A DNA stretch of 64,000 nucleotides from Gnetum montanum (GCA_015680685.1 MNCI01001040.1:372285-436284); one strand, 5' to 3'; shown: positions 45,936 through 57,239, numbered from the stretch's first letter. Notes: generated by a model from the sequence alone, not told the origin. Made by a program: numbers and translations.

Positions 45936-46099
45936 TCTAGCTAGCATGAAAAGTAAAATGATGCAACATTGAGAGTATACAAATAAGAAATTGTACAAAC
46001 AAAAATGCTAAAAAAATAAATAAAAGATGCTCACTGATAGTGAGCCCTAATCGTGTAATTGTCTCCTAACCCGATGTGACTTAGGTGAGGTGTATAGCT

Positions 46100-46830
46100 T
46101 GGAAGTCTTGAGATGATATTCTTCTAAGCTATCATCCGCCGTTTGAAAGGGTGATTCAGCCCACATGGTTTCTTTTTGTAAGTTGGTGGTTTTGGCTGAC
46201 TCATTGGCTGAACATCAAATTTCAGTATGGATAGGTAATATGTCCTCAGAGATTTCTATCTCTAATCCTTGCTCCATGTTTATATTGTTTATAGCCCTAG
46301 GGGCTACATCATCACCAAAAATCACCACCTCTTCGCCTACGTAGTGTAGGTGGATTTCTTGGTGTATAGGTGAGGAGATAGCCCTTAACTGGGCTAACCA
46401 TGATCTTCCCAAGATCAAGTTAAATCCTAGCATTTCCTCCACCACGATAAGTTCTGCATTGGTGGGAAACTAGTCCCATACCACAAAATTAATCATAATA
46501 GTCCCTTTAACCACGACAAGTGCCCCATTGAATGACTTTAAACAAGAAGTTTTTGTGGGCTTAATCTGATCTACTAGGACCAACTTGTCAACAATGAGAA
46601 ATGGAATCACATTAGTTGCAGCTTCGTCATCAACATGCATCCTACAAATTTTGTAATGACCTGCATAGATTGTTATAAACATGGGGGCAATTGTTACCTA
46701 ACCTTTTTTCAGGGTCAACTTTGATGGCTTTGTCATGAAAAACTAGATGAGCTAGCTAGGATTCTATCTCCATAGATGGAAGCATAACAGCATGGATGGC
46801 TCTCTCCTCTACTGGCATGTTTTCACTAAT
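46100..46830 (-). pseudogene. Retropepsin-like aspartic protease remnant (element C)
   Basis: Continues from gag. Reading leftward, KVDPEK-type linker, then MFITIYAGHYKICRMHVDDEA with the active-site triplet at 46,623-46,631 reading DDE, so the essential Gly is lost. Next come ATNVIPFLIVDKL and CLKSFNGALVVVKG. After a break, LGFNLILGRSWLAQL (46,430-46,390) fits the second conserved Gly-Arg-Pro-like motif of plant gypsy proteases (usually ILGRPWL). The frame ends at 46,215, with remnants to about 46,100. RT begins 5.9 kb further on, beyond the antisense gene. Confidence 0.75.
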
Positions 46831-46959
46831 AAGGATGGATGCCAGCATACGAACCAAAGCTTCACAATGGGCCACAAAAGTCATTATTAAATCATACAAG
46901 CTTAATGTTGTATTTTTTTTGTTTCAAATCCTGTCTAACTTGTGAAAGCACATCTAGAA

Positions 46960-49878
46960 AGTCTTATCCACCATCTAGTTGTTTGCTGATTTTTGCTTCT
47001 TCTATATGCCCTAGAAGACGAATCTCCCAAGGAGGTGTGGCTTTGGACTGGACAATGACCTTTTTTGGATCGGGGGGTGGGGAGGTGTGGGATAGTTGCA
47101 TATGTGTGTCAACACCAGTGTCTTTTGCTAATGAGGTCATAGGAATTGCTAAAAAATGGGTGGGCCTCAGGGGTCCTAATGCAATACATTCTCTAGCCAA
47201 CCTATCTACTAGGCATTCATTACATTTCCTTGGATGAGAAGGTTGGGATGTAGTTCCCACCACTAGACTTTGAATGGGTGATGAATGTGTAGGCTTTAGT
47301 ACCCTTATAATGAAGGGTGTCTATGTTGTTGGGGCAGTGCGTTGAGGGACATTTAATACGAAAGGGGTAACAAGCCCTTGTGGTGATGTCTTAATGACAA
47401 AAGAGAAATGTTGTTGTGTTGTTGAAGCTTCAACCCTCTAAGAAGGCACATGGACTACAAATGGCTTGTGTGTGGACTCCATATTATCATTAACGCTAAT
47501 AGCTTTGATAGTGTAGCCTGGACTATTGGCATTCAATGGGTCTTTGTAAACATTCATCAACTAATTTTTGGGTCAAATAGGACTGGTTTCATCAAGGACC
47601 AATTTACCTTAATCAATCATGCATTGAATGTCATCTTTTAATGGTAGGAAATAGTTAGTATCATGATTTCACAATTGGTGATAGTTGCAAAATCGTTCGA
47701 GCCTAAAATTTTTAGGCATAGGAGGCTTGTTAGGTGTGGCTATAGAGGGGTCACAAAGGATTTCATAATATCTCTCATGCCACTTACGAGCCTCTGCTAA
47801 CATTCTCTTAAACTAGAATATGTCCAACATTTAGGAGTTGGTCCAACAGCTCTGATAACTTAATTAGCAATGGAGTATATTTGGAGCGATCCTTACACTT
47901 AAAATTTTTCCTTGGTGTAGTTTGTGTCATGGCCATCGACGTTGTAGGTTGGCTAACCCCCGTGTTGCTAGAGCTTGATTCTTTGGTAGCGATAGTTGTG
48001 GCTTTAGGTACTTTGGTAGGTTGTTTGTTGTTGGGCATAGTTTCATTGAACACAGCGGCCACAATGGCCTTTCCCTTTTCTTTCTCTTTCTTCGTGTATG
48101 CATTTTTGTAAGTTACGTAAGCCAAGTCTTTACTTGCTTCTACTGCATCTTGTATACTTTTTGTTTGTGCAAAAGCTTGACTAAGGGAATGTAGCACTAG
48201 GTAATATAACCTAGATTTGATGAAATCATTTACAACCCCTTTAAAGATAGCAAGTAGATGGGATTTGGCGATCAGTTCATAGATTTCATTTAGAGTAGCA
48301 CTCCAGCATTGTATAAATTTTTTAACAATTTCTAATGGTTCTTTTTTAATATTCATAATCTGATCTAGGGTAATTTCTGACTTCAAGTTATACTTGAAGT
48401 GAGTCATAAATTGGCTCAACAATTCTTCTAACTTTGAAATTGATGCACAAGGAAGCGTGTGATACCAATCCAAATCCTTGCAAGTCAAGGACATGGCAAA
48501 GACACAAATGATGACATGTGTCCATGATTGTAATAACAAGGATTTAGATCTAAAGGTAACTAGGTGGGCGTTCAAATTTCCCTCTTCATTGTATTTTGTA
48601 AACTAGGGAAGTTGCACCCCAGGGGGCAATGTAAGTGGAGGAAAAACCGAGCTGATTAGGTCATCATGGTAAAAGTCCATTACTTGGACCATTTTAGAAC
48701 CAGTAGCTTTAAGCTGCTTAACTTCATCCATGAGGGTTTGGATAAGCTAAAAGGCTTGGTCCAGTCCTAGAGATGTTACAGGAGGTTGCATGAACTAGAA
48801 TGCTTGTGGAGTTGCCAAAGCTGCCATCATTGGAGGTGCTACTAGTGTAGCAACCAATCCCATCGAAGGTGTTGTGGGGGTGACTCCCACTAATGGGACC
48901 ACCTGAGCAGCCCATAGCCTAGTGGGTGGTGCTACTGGAGTGGCTACCATTGGTGGTGCCATGGGAATGGTTACATGCCCAGTTGCTAGGATGGCCCATA
49001 GCCCCGTGGTTGATTACACCATGTGTGATGCTTAATACGTGTGGGGCTACACATATTGCAGCATCTAAGATGCTTGAACCATAGGAAAAGAAGTTGCTGG
49101 CCACCACACAGTTGAGGTGGGGCCTACTATTGATGATGAAATGGATACAAAGGACGTAATAGAAGCGGACTTATATACAATTATGATGTGGGCATGATAT
49201 GCACATAGGGCAGTGTAGGCATCACAAACATTGAATGTGCAACTTAAATGGACTAAGAAGGAATGATAAAGGGGAATAAAGTCGAAGGACCTGCATGCTT
49301 TTGTGATAATAGCAGTTGATAACTACCCATCACCATGGAGGGTTTGGGATGTGGCAGTGTTGTGGTAGTCATAAAAGAAGTAGAAGATTGTGACTAGCGT
49401 GAATGAAAGATGGAGTAGACTGAGTAGCTATAGTATAGATAGGGCCACCACCTTTAGAGTGGGATTCTAACTCCTCTTGCCCATCATGAAGGGGCTCATC
49501 ATAGTGAGATGTGGTGTCCCATTCTCTTGACCCATCCAATTGCACAAGTTGTTTTAACAGCCATTGAAAGATTTTAGTGAGTAGGATGGTGGTCTCAAGA
49601 GTAGGAAGGAACTTCCTTCTGTTTTGATGAATAATTTCAAAATTACGCTTTTCCTCAAATTCATGACAATCTAATGGTAGGTTTTCTTGGACTTTTACAC
49701 ATAAGAAGTTGTATCGCTCTTCGTCATGAGGCATACGTTTGGGCGATTTATGTTGTAGCCAAAGAGACTACTACGGTATCCATATTGGACTAAGTGGTTG
49801 CTCGTGATCCATCCCATGTTGTAGGGGATGAGCTATTTCTAGGACGAAAGTGGTGGGTGAGGTGTTGGGTGGATTCAT
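46960..49878 (-). pseudogene. gag remnant of element C
   Basis: Capsid precursor. Likely start ATG at 49,878 (MNPPNTSPTTFVLEIAHP), 450 bp after the 5' LTR. An N-terminal helical region occupies 49,734-49,369, and a Pro/Gly/Thr-rich stretch 49,110-48,720. A clear retrotransposon-gag domain spans 48,575-47,808, with DWYHTLPCASISKLEELLSQ, FKYNLKSEITLDQIMN and KKFIQCWSATLNEIYEL. Around 47,700-47,590 is the plant gypsy motif usually CxYH-x4-GHDTxxCxxLKxxI. Here it reads CNYHQL, HDTNYF, LKDDIQ, so the second Cys is replaced by Phe. A spacer to about 46,960 leads to protease. Several stops and shifts. Confidence 0.8.
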
Positions 49879-50297
49879 CCTTGTTGTATCAAAGAGGATG
49901 TGCATAGTATAGGAGTGAATGGGAAATGGTGAAATATAGTAACTTTTGCACTAACGCCCCTAAAATAGTAGTTTACACTGTTATGCTACACTGGGGGGAA
50001 CTGCTACACTAACAAAAAGGTGTTATGCTATAGATGTTACACTGTTCATGCTACACTACATGGAATAGAGATAACATAACATAGTAGAAAATGCTAGGCT
50101 TTCCATGCTACGGATTTCTAGTGGAACTGTCAATAGGGACCAGTCTGCATTGATGTAGATGTAGACCACTCCTGCACTAGCCTAAAAGCCAACTACTACC
50201 ATAGCAGGTCCACAGGGGAGTTATATCTACGTTATCTTGTTGCTACTGGTGAGGGTGTAGAAAGCATGTAGGAATACCCATAACACATAGAACGGAG
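49879..50297 (-). other. 5' leader of element C; no gene seen
   Basis: Non-coding region between primer site and gag start. Contains several TGCTACAC/GTGTAGCA words near 49,970-50,110 that could form hairpins, similar to those in the LTR. Confidence 0.4.
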
Positions 50298-50321
50298 GTT
50301 CAAGCCCTCATTCTAGTGCCA
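50298..50321 (-). other. Primer-binding site of element C
   Basis: The minus strand reads TGGCACTAGAATGAGGGCTT, seven bases after the LTR end. It starts with the TGG complementary to a tRNA CCA end. Continuing to GAACCTCCG, the complement has a T-arm-like GGAGG-TTCAAGC-CCTC structure, so similarity to a tRNA 3' half extends about 30 nt. I could not assign the tRNA species. Confidence 0.6.
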
Positions 50322-50328
50322 AAAAAAC

Positions 50329-52438
50329 TGTAGCATTCGAAAATGTCAATGGTTGGAACACCAAAACGTCATCAGGTGCACAACCTACCCCGAGTCTACA
50401 GGAGGGTCATGCTAGAGAATATAGAAATGGGGTGCCCTAGGTAGTCTGGTCAATTAATCAAGGACTTACGTGGTGTCAAATAACCATTCGTAGATAATAG
50501 TTTTAGCACATTACACATAGAAGTTGAAACAAGTAAGAACGTAGCATGCACAACAACAGAAGCATATCAAAATACATAATAGTGGCAATAAACACAAATA
50601 AATACATGATAGTGCAACATGTATGCTATAGAAAAGTAAAATGAAAATTTGAGTAAGGAAATGAGCCACCCCAAGATTGGGGGACTTGACTTTTGATTGA
50701 ATGATGAATGTGTACAACTAGAAAGTAGCGTTGGACAAACATATCTAGGTAGTGGAGCAATATGGTCATAGCTTCTGGGATGCTACAGACATGGTGTTGA
50801 TAGGCATGAATGAGCTGATGCTTGCTGGACAAAGAGCTGTTACGCTAGAGTTAAAGAGATATTTGGAAGGCTCTAATGCTAGGATTTGCCGCTCATCAAC
50901 CTTCTTCTCACCAATCTGTTGTCAAATCCAACTACAAAAGCTAACTCTTAGAATGTCATTTACTGGGGTATTTATAGAGCCTAGGGTTTAGAAAGAGATG
51001 TGGTTTGGATGCCACATGTCCTAGGTCCCATGTAGCACGAATGTGGACTTCTCACGCTGGTGTGCTATGCTCAAAGTGTGGTGCTACGCTGATATGCTAC
51101 TCCAAATGGAACAACTATCCAACTATGATCACATTGCCCAAACTGCATGTGTCAGAATCTAAGACTACAATGTTTTTACAAGAGTGTCTAGAACAAATGC
51201 AAATTGGAGCCTATGCTCAGGGACTACGTCTTCCCTTCTCTTTCAAGTAGGATCAAGCGTAGGGACAACTTTTGGGGATCAAAAGAGGATGCAAAAAACA
51301 AATCAAACTATTGATCTTGGCTATTGAGGAGAAGCTAGAGTAGAAATGACTGTTGACAACATGTTTTGGAACTTTTGGAGAGGTCCTGAGGCTTTTTCTC
51401 AAGTGTTACGTTGTCTACGCAATTCAGTGTAGCAAAGTAGCATGAACACTGGCTTGCTAAGCTATGCTACACTACACAATGTAGCATAGCATAGCATCCC
51501 TCTTTGTGAATGAATGTTGTCAAAAACTAAAAATATCATTTCGAAACCTAGAAAGACAAGCAACTTCAAAAATTTGCAACCATGCTTTCCACATCAAAAG
51601 AGCTTGAGACCTCCCGATTTCATTCTTGAGACACTTTTGTCCTTGATATGCCTACTACATTGTGCTATGTTGTGTAGCATAGCATAGTGTAGCACCTAAT
51701 TTTGAATGAATTTTACATTAATCTACACTACTCTACCATGGGACCTTGATCATGTTTTGAGGGTAAAGTGAGACAATTAGCTTTGGAGGTTGAAGAATGG
51801 TGAAGTGTGTTTTCCATGTTAAAACAAATTGATGGAGGATTTTGTTAATGTTGGCACCCTAATCCGTTGTGTAGCATAGCACAATGTAGCATCCAAAATA
51901 GGATGAATTTTTTGCCACTTGCCAGATTTTTCCATGTCATGCTAACCATACTCCGAGGATGCAACAGGACAGGTGTCCTTGGAAGTCAAAAATTACCCAA
52001 ATTCTTAGAAAACGTTTCAGCACCACATGGCCTACTATGCTATCTACATTGTACAGTGTAGCATAGTGTAACAAGTCAAAAATAGAAAATTTTCCAAACT
52101 ATTTTGCACATCCTAAACACTTTTGACTACTCTTAGCCTGGTACTTGGGTGGACCGATGACCAAGATGACTTGAAAGATAGAAAATTTGCTAAACTGCAT
52201 CGTCCACCTCCAATAATCTGTTTTTGTAAACTGTCCTTACAACTAGATGCTATCTTAACTCTGCTAAGGAATGTAACAGACAAGCGCAAAGAAAACTTTG
52301 CAGGTGTTTGAACTTCCAGGGTGCCATGCAATCTGTGTAGCCCATCATGACACCACATTTAGAGAAATTTTACGTAAGTCTTAATGCTTGGACAAATCTA
52401 GTATTGAGTCATAAGAGTCAAAAATTAATGGTATTTCA
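50329..52438 (-). mobile_element. 5' LTR of element C
   Basis: The minus strand starts TGAAATACCATTAATTTTTG and ends with the TACA adjoining the primer site; 2,110 bp. It aligns throughout with 32,629-34,719. Four hairpins lie at about 52,030-52,072, 51,858-51,893, 51,650-51,695 and 51,452-51,500. Upstream sequence differs from that before the 3' LTR, which fixes the start. Confidence 0.8.
50967..50979 (-). promoter_or_regulatory. TATA box of element C 5' LTR
   Basis: Minus strand CTCTATAAATACCCC, about 1.46 kb into the LTR. It would drive the sense genomic RNA. Confidence 0.6.
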
Positions 52439-52443
52439 TTTTG
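52439..52443. repeat. Right target-site duplication of element C
   Basis: TTTTG, against GTTTG on the left (32,624-32,628). Confidence 0.45.
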
Positions 52444-53370
52444 TTATTTTGTGAAAGAAAATATGACCTCTCTGGCACTTGGATTCAACCTCACATGTAG
52501 CTATGTTCTTTGGGCCAAGAAAATGGATCCACTCTCACCCATCAAACTAATTTTTCAAGCCACCTCATTAAGGTGACTCATGGCTAGTTTGTAGATGGAT
52601 GGATCCTTTCCACCCATGCCTGCTCATTTCTCTTATTCACTCAAGAGCCATTCTTTATATACTCACAACCATTGGGTAATTTCAATGATGTCTGGCATAA
52701 TTGTTTGAGTCGTAGGTGGAGATGGTGGTTGCTACTCCTCTTCATGAATAGTTATGATGGGCATTTTATCCTTAATAATTTCTACCTAATTGGAAACTAG
52801 AATAGTTCTGACAGTGTCATTGGTGTACCAAACTATTCCTCCCCTTAGATAAAGTTTCTTGATGAGGCATAGAAAGGGGAGTTCCTTCCTTTTGCATTCA
52901 TTTTCTTTAAACTGCTTCTCCATCTCTAGATAGATCATCTATGGAAGGTTGACTAAGAATCTTTCACTCAAAGCAATCCATGGTCAGGCAAAGAAGGTAG
53001 TGATTTTGCTTAGCCTCACCATGGGATTGAGATGGAAGGCTGCAATTGTATAATGGATCCTCCTTATTGGTGTGAGTGCATCAAATTCCTTGTGATCAAA
53101 AACATAACAATGCTGCACCCATTCTTTCTTTATGCTTAGATCCACCTACATTAGAATTCTAGTAAGATTTTTCCTTGTTTCGAGTAGCCCAAGTGCTGCA
53201 ACAATGGCTTAAACCAAGTAGGATACTAAGATGTCCTTGATTTTCATCATTACTCTACGCTACCTATTGTTCTAGAATAGGAATGTTTCTCCCATGTACT
53301 AGTCCCTAGTGAAAGTGATGATTGGCCACTTGAAAGAGGCCTTCAATTGGTCCTATACTTCTCTTGATGC
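52444..53370 (-). pseudogene. 5' part of an unrecognised ORF interrupted by element C
   Basis: Minus-strand frame with about 110 nearly open codons around 53,120-52,790. It contains EWVQHCYVFDHKEFDAL, IRRIHYTIAAFHLNPM, WIALSERFLVNLP, MEKQFKENECKRKELPFLCL and GGIVWYTNDTVRTILVS, then an acidic/Pro-rich linker. I recognise no family. It runs in the same direction as the coiled-coil remnant at 31,091-32,628. Removing element C and one target copy lets a frame continue across the junction, so both are probably one older ORF. Its upstream end is cut by the LTR at 53,371. Confidence 0.5.
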
Positions 53371-55763
53371 TGAAACACCACCAAATTTAGGCAATAACAC
53401 CTCAATGGCAAATTTGTCTAAGTGTTAACATGAAGCAAATTTTTTTTGAATGTCTAGTCCATGCTTCCACTACTAGGACTATGCTCTATAGCATAGTCAG
53501 CATAGCATGCATCACAAAGCTAGATTTGCAAAATTTTCAAAGTGTTAACAACAATTGCAAAAGTTTTTTTAAGTGTCATGCTACACTTCCATTCTCTCGC
53601 TACACTCTAGAGTGTAGTTAGTGTAGCATGCACTTCAGTGGCTAGTTTGCCTAAGTGTCAAGCTAGGAGCCATCAAGCTAGCTCAGCATGGAAGAAATAG
53701 TTTGGCAGATTTTCTAACTCCTGGGGCTACCCCTTCTACTATGCTTCATAGCGTAGCTAGTGTAACTTAGATAAGGACTGCAAGTTTTGCTAATTTTTTC
53801 TAAGTGTCAATGCTATGCTCTAACTTTTCCTACTATGCTCTAGAGCATAGTTAGTGTAGTTGGCATTGGACTTTAATTCTTGTAGAATTTGCCTAACTGT
53901 TAGGCTATGCTCCAGAGCATAACTAGCATAGCAATGTAGGATAGCCTCCAAAAGCTTCCAAAGCTCAACACCAATCTTTGAAACACCACAAAATGTTGGG
54001 TCTCAGCATCTCAACTACAAATTTAGCTGTGTCAAAATGGTGGCACTTTGCCCAAATTTTTCCAAGTGTTGAGTGGAGTTAGCTGCAACTGCCGTATTTG
54101 CACTTTTTTTCTAAGTGTTAGAACAATGGCACTTCCTAGAAATTTGTCTAAGTGTCACAACTTGGAAAATTTTCCTAAGTTTTGGTGCTATGCTCCCTAG
54201 CATAGCCAATGTAGCATACATTGAGCCCTGTTTTGCAAGATTTTTCTAAGTGTCAATAGCAGTTTCATAAAAAAATTTCTAAGTGTCCTGCTATGCTCTC
54301 ACTCTACCTACTACACTCCCTAGTGTAGCTAGCATAGCACACACTTCCATGACCAATTTGCCCAAGTGTTAAGCCAGAAGTGGTCAAGGGTCTCTTGGGA
54401 TGAATGAAATAGTTTGGCAAATTTTCTATCTCTTCAGTTGCTATGCTCTATTATGCTCCATAGCATAGCAAGCATAACATAGGTTCCAATACCCAATTTT
54501 TCCTAAGTGTTGGACAAGGATCTATCAAGCTAGCTCGACATGGAAGACACATTTGGTAGATTTTCTAACTCTTGAGGCTAACCCTCCTACTATGCTCTAG
54601 AGCATAGCTAGTGTAGCAAGAGCAAGGATTACAGTCTTCACCAGATTCTTCTAAGTGTTCATGCCACACCACATGGGATGAGTGTAGCAACCAGTGTCCT
54701 ATGTCCCGCATGTAATACAAGACAAGCATAGCAGCCAATGTTCCATGTCCTACATGTAACATGGGATGAGTGTAGCAAATAGTGTCCCATGTCCCACATG
54801 TAACATAGGATGAGCATAGTGACCAGAGTTAGAAAATTTTTGAACTTTTTCTAGTCACCTTCGAACATAAAAATTTTCTAAATTTTTCTTCTGGTCCCAC
54901 CTATCGCACTACCACATTGCACCCAATCTACATTTTGGGCTAACCCTAGCAGTATAAATTCCCCTACACCCCAATGTTTTAGGGGGGTGGGTTAGCTTCC
55001 ATTTTTCACAAGTTGTGTAGTTAGCACATTCATTTTGGCATTTGGCATTTTGGCATCTTGGCACTTATCTCCATGGGAAAATGATACCTAGAGCACACCA
55101 CACCAGTAGAGAGGGATCCCTACATCACATCGTACACAATGGCCCTATTGCAACCTTGCACCGCATAGTACACCGCAGCTCCATTGTAGTCCTGCACCAC
55201 ATGGTACACCATAACCCCATTGCAACTTCCCAAAATACCACATGGTACATCGTGGTGGCCAACTCAATTGGCAAGTTCATCATGGCAAGCACCAGACTTC
55301 ACAACCCGAAAACATCAAGATTTTGACTACACTTCCACTATGCTTGTTGTGCACTATATACTTTCTAAGATCCTTTTGGAGTTAACTACATCCCCATTTG
55401 TGGTGGTACACTTTTTTTCTCAAGTTTCATTGCATTTCTCAAGAATTTCTTTTTGGTATTCAATGTAACACTTGTATTTTCTCACTATTTCATACATATT
55501 TGCACATTTACATCGTTGTTCCTAGGTAGGGACACCCTGCTATGCTCTACCTTAGTCAACCCTAGTGCCTACATGTAACTCTACATAAACTCGACCCCCC
55601 ACACACAATTTTGTTAACACCATGTAAGTCTCTATCTAATCAGCCAGACCATTCAAGGCACCTCATTTTCGTTTTCCAACATGGCCCTCACATGGATTTG
55701 AGGTTAGGTTGTACATCCACTAACCTCTCGATGTTCCATCCACTGATGTTTTTGGTTGTTACA
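53371..55763 (+). mobile_element. LTR of the A/B/C family (solo or orphan), 2.4 kb
   Basis: Starts TGAAACACCACCAAATTTAGG and ends TTTTTGGTTGTTACA. U3 is expanded: about nine palindromic TATGCTCTAGAGCATAG-like blocks (for example 53,590-53,615, 53,755, 53,835 and 54,590) alternate with about sixteen TTTTCTAAGTGTYA boxes. A three-unit tandem repeat lies at 54,665-54,835, and a TATA box (AGTATAAATTCC) at 54,953-54,960. Flanking pentamers (GATGC left, ATCTT right) do not match, so it is not a simple solo LTR. No internal region follows. Confidence 0.7.
54665..54835 (+). repeat. Three-unit ~58-bp tandem repeat within an LTR
   Basis: Each unit carries ACATGGGATGAGTGTAGCA and GTCCCATGTCCCACATGTA or variants. 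CATGGGA and TCCCATG arms can pair. Related GGGACATGGG words occur in the antisense gene promoter at 40,540-40,606. Confidence 0.7.
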
Positions 55764-56860
55764 ATCTTTATCTCAACTTCAACATTCCTCTGGCAAACAT
55801 GATTAGCAAGTTGTATTTCTTTTGCACCCCCCATTTGTCCCAAAATTGTACATATTCTTAATCCCACTCGAAAGAGGGAAGCACGTAGTCCCAAAGTGTA
55901 GCCTCCAAATTGCATTGTTTTGCACTATTTGTAGGTACATTGTGGTCTTTTCAACTTTGGCACATGCAGTCTTGGTAGCACAGTCACAATCTAGTAGCCT
56001 CTCGAGGTCAATTAAAGCACACTAGAGTGTAGCACCAATTGCTTCAATGGGAGCATAGTTGGGCTAGCATAGCCTCAACTACCCCTTTTGCAACATGGTG
56101 CCTGATCCACATTTCAAATCAACCCTAATCCTATAAATACCCCTACATTTCATATTTTAAGGGTTGGTAAATCAAAAGCATGGTTGGAAGTCCTTGCATT
56201 CAATTGGCAAACCCAAACATCATTTAGCATTTGAGGCATTTGAAGCACCCTGCACCCCTAGAACACTTCGTACCTTGGAAACACCTTTGCACACCACTCA
56301 ACATCGCAGCACACTATAGCTCATAGGACACGATGGTAGCCAACCCAGTAGGCACAAACTTCATAGAGGATGTTAATTTCCATAGCCTAGACACCCCAAA
56401 GACTGTGAATACACTACCTATTGTGCCTATTTGTACACTGCGTAGCTCCTCACCTCTCCTTTACAATTACTACACTCCCCCCATTTGGGGTGGTGACATT
56501 CTTCCTCTATTAAACTCCTTTACATTTTCAAGCATTTTCTTTGGCATTTAGCATGCACTTTCATTTTTTTTATTTTGCACATATTTTCATGTTTGCACTA
56601 TCGTTCTCACACCAGGAAACCCTGCCACACTCAGGCTTAGTTAGCCCCAATACCACCAAAGACATAGTGCAAATCCCTAGCACTTATTTGTCAAAATAAT
56701 CCATAAGTCTTGGTTTGATTAATAAGATTTTCTCTAGCACTCTACCTCTATTTTTCCCCTCTAGTGATGATCCTTTAGACAGGGGTGTAGTTAGGACTAT
56801 ACTATAGTCATGGACCCCTCGACGTGATCATTCCAACCATTGACATTTTCAGTCGCTATA
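55764..56860 (+). mobile_element. 5'-truncated LTR fragment of the A/B/C family
   Basis: Aligns with the 3' 60% of the element B LTR from about 28,340 onward (TTTGCACCCCC, then TAGTCCCAAAGYGTAGCCTCC). It includes a TATA box (TCCTATAAATACCCC, 56,132-56,140) and ends CATTTTCAGTCGCTATA, equivalent to the terminal CTACA. It begins immediately after the end of the preceding LTR. Confidence 0.65.
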
Positions 56861-57226
56861 GGTGCATGCTCCAAGAAAGGGTCAAAATTTAACTCCTAGA
56901 GCACTAATTTTTGGACATCCCTTGATTTAATCTAATTTAGGTAAGCCTCTATTAATTTCACCTCAAGATTTACTGCTTGCACTAGCACATCATCATGATG
57001 GGAGTGTTTTGTTGCTACTGGTGTTGGCTCTAAAATCAATTTGATAGATTCCACTTCTGTCTCTTCCCTGAGAGCACCTATGGCATGGGTTGCGAGTGGT
57101 CCTTCTTGGGGCTATTCTTGGCCTCTTCCTATTCTAGACCATTTCTCCCTTGGTTGGGATACTCCTACTTCCTACGTGTGCTTTCCTTTTTGTACCATTT
57201 GTAGTCATAACACATTCATGGATTAG
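56861..57226 (-). pseudogene. Possible gag N-terminus of another element
   Basis: Minus-strand frame beginning near 57,210 (MTTNGTKRKAHVGSRSIPTK), then after a shift EETEVESIKLILEPTPVATK, ending abruptly at the LTR fragment boundary. Basic start and position about 50-100 bp after a probable LTR end suggest the start of an internal ORF, but I do not recognise the family. Confidence 0.3.
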
Positions 57227-57239
57227 TAGATGTAATGTG

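Larger units (their letters stand above)
32629..52438 (-). mobile_element. Complete Ty3/gypsy retrotransposon with embedded antisense gene (element C, 19.8 kb)
   Basis: Structure on the minus strand: 5' LTR 52,438-50,329; primer site; gag from 49,878; protease to about 46.1 kb; minisatellite; antisense gene 45,555-40,772 on the opposite strand; minisatellite; RT-RNase H-integrase 40,178-36,707; minisatellite; 3' UTR; polypurine tract; 3' LTR 34,719-32,629. The LTR pair is similar along its whole length, roughly 90% by eye over the stretch compared near 33.1 and 50.8 kb. It inserted into an older minus-strand ORF. Every coding part has stops, so it is non-autonomous now. RT type and gag motifs suggest the Tat/Ogre side of plant Ty3/gypsy, not chromoviruses. 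Confidence 0.8.

Noticed and set aside
50298-50321. tRNA-like sequence
   Set aside because: Only a 3' half is present and it sits seven bases after an LTR; it is a primer-binding site, not a tRNA gene.
53371-55763. Simple solo LTR with target-site duplication
   Set aside because: Flanking pentamers GATGC and ATCTT do not match, and a second truncated LTR follows at once.
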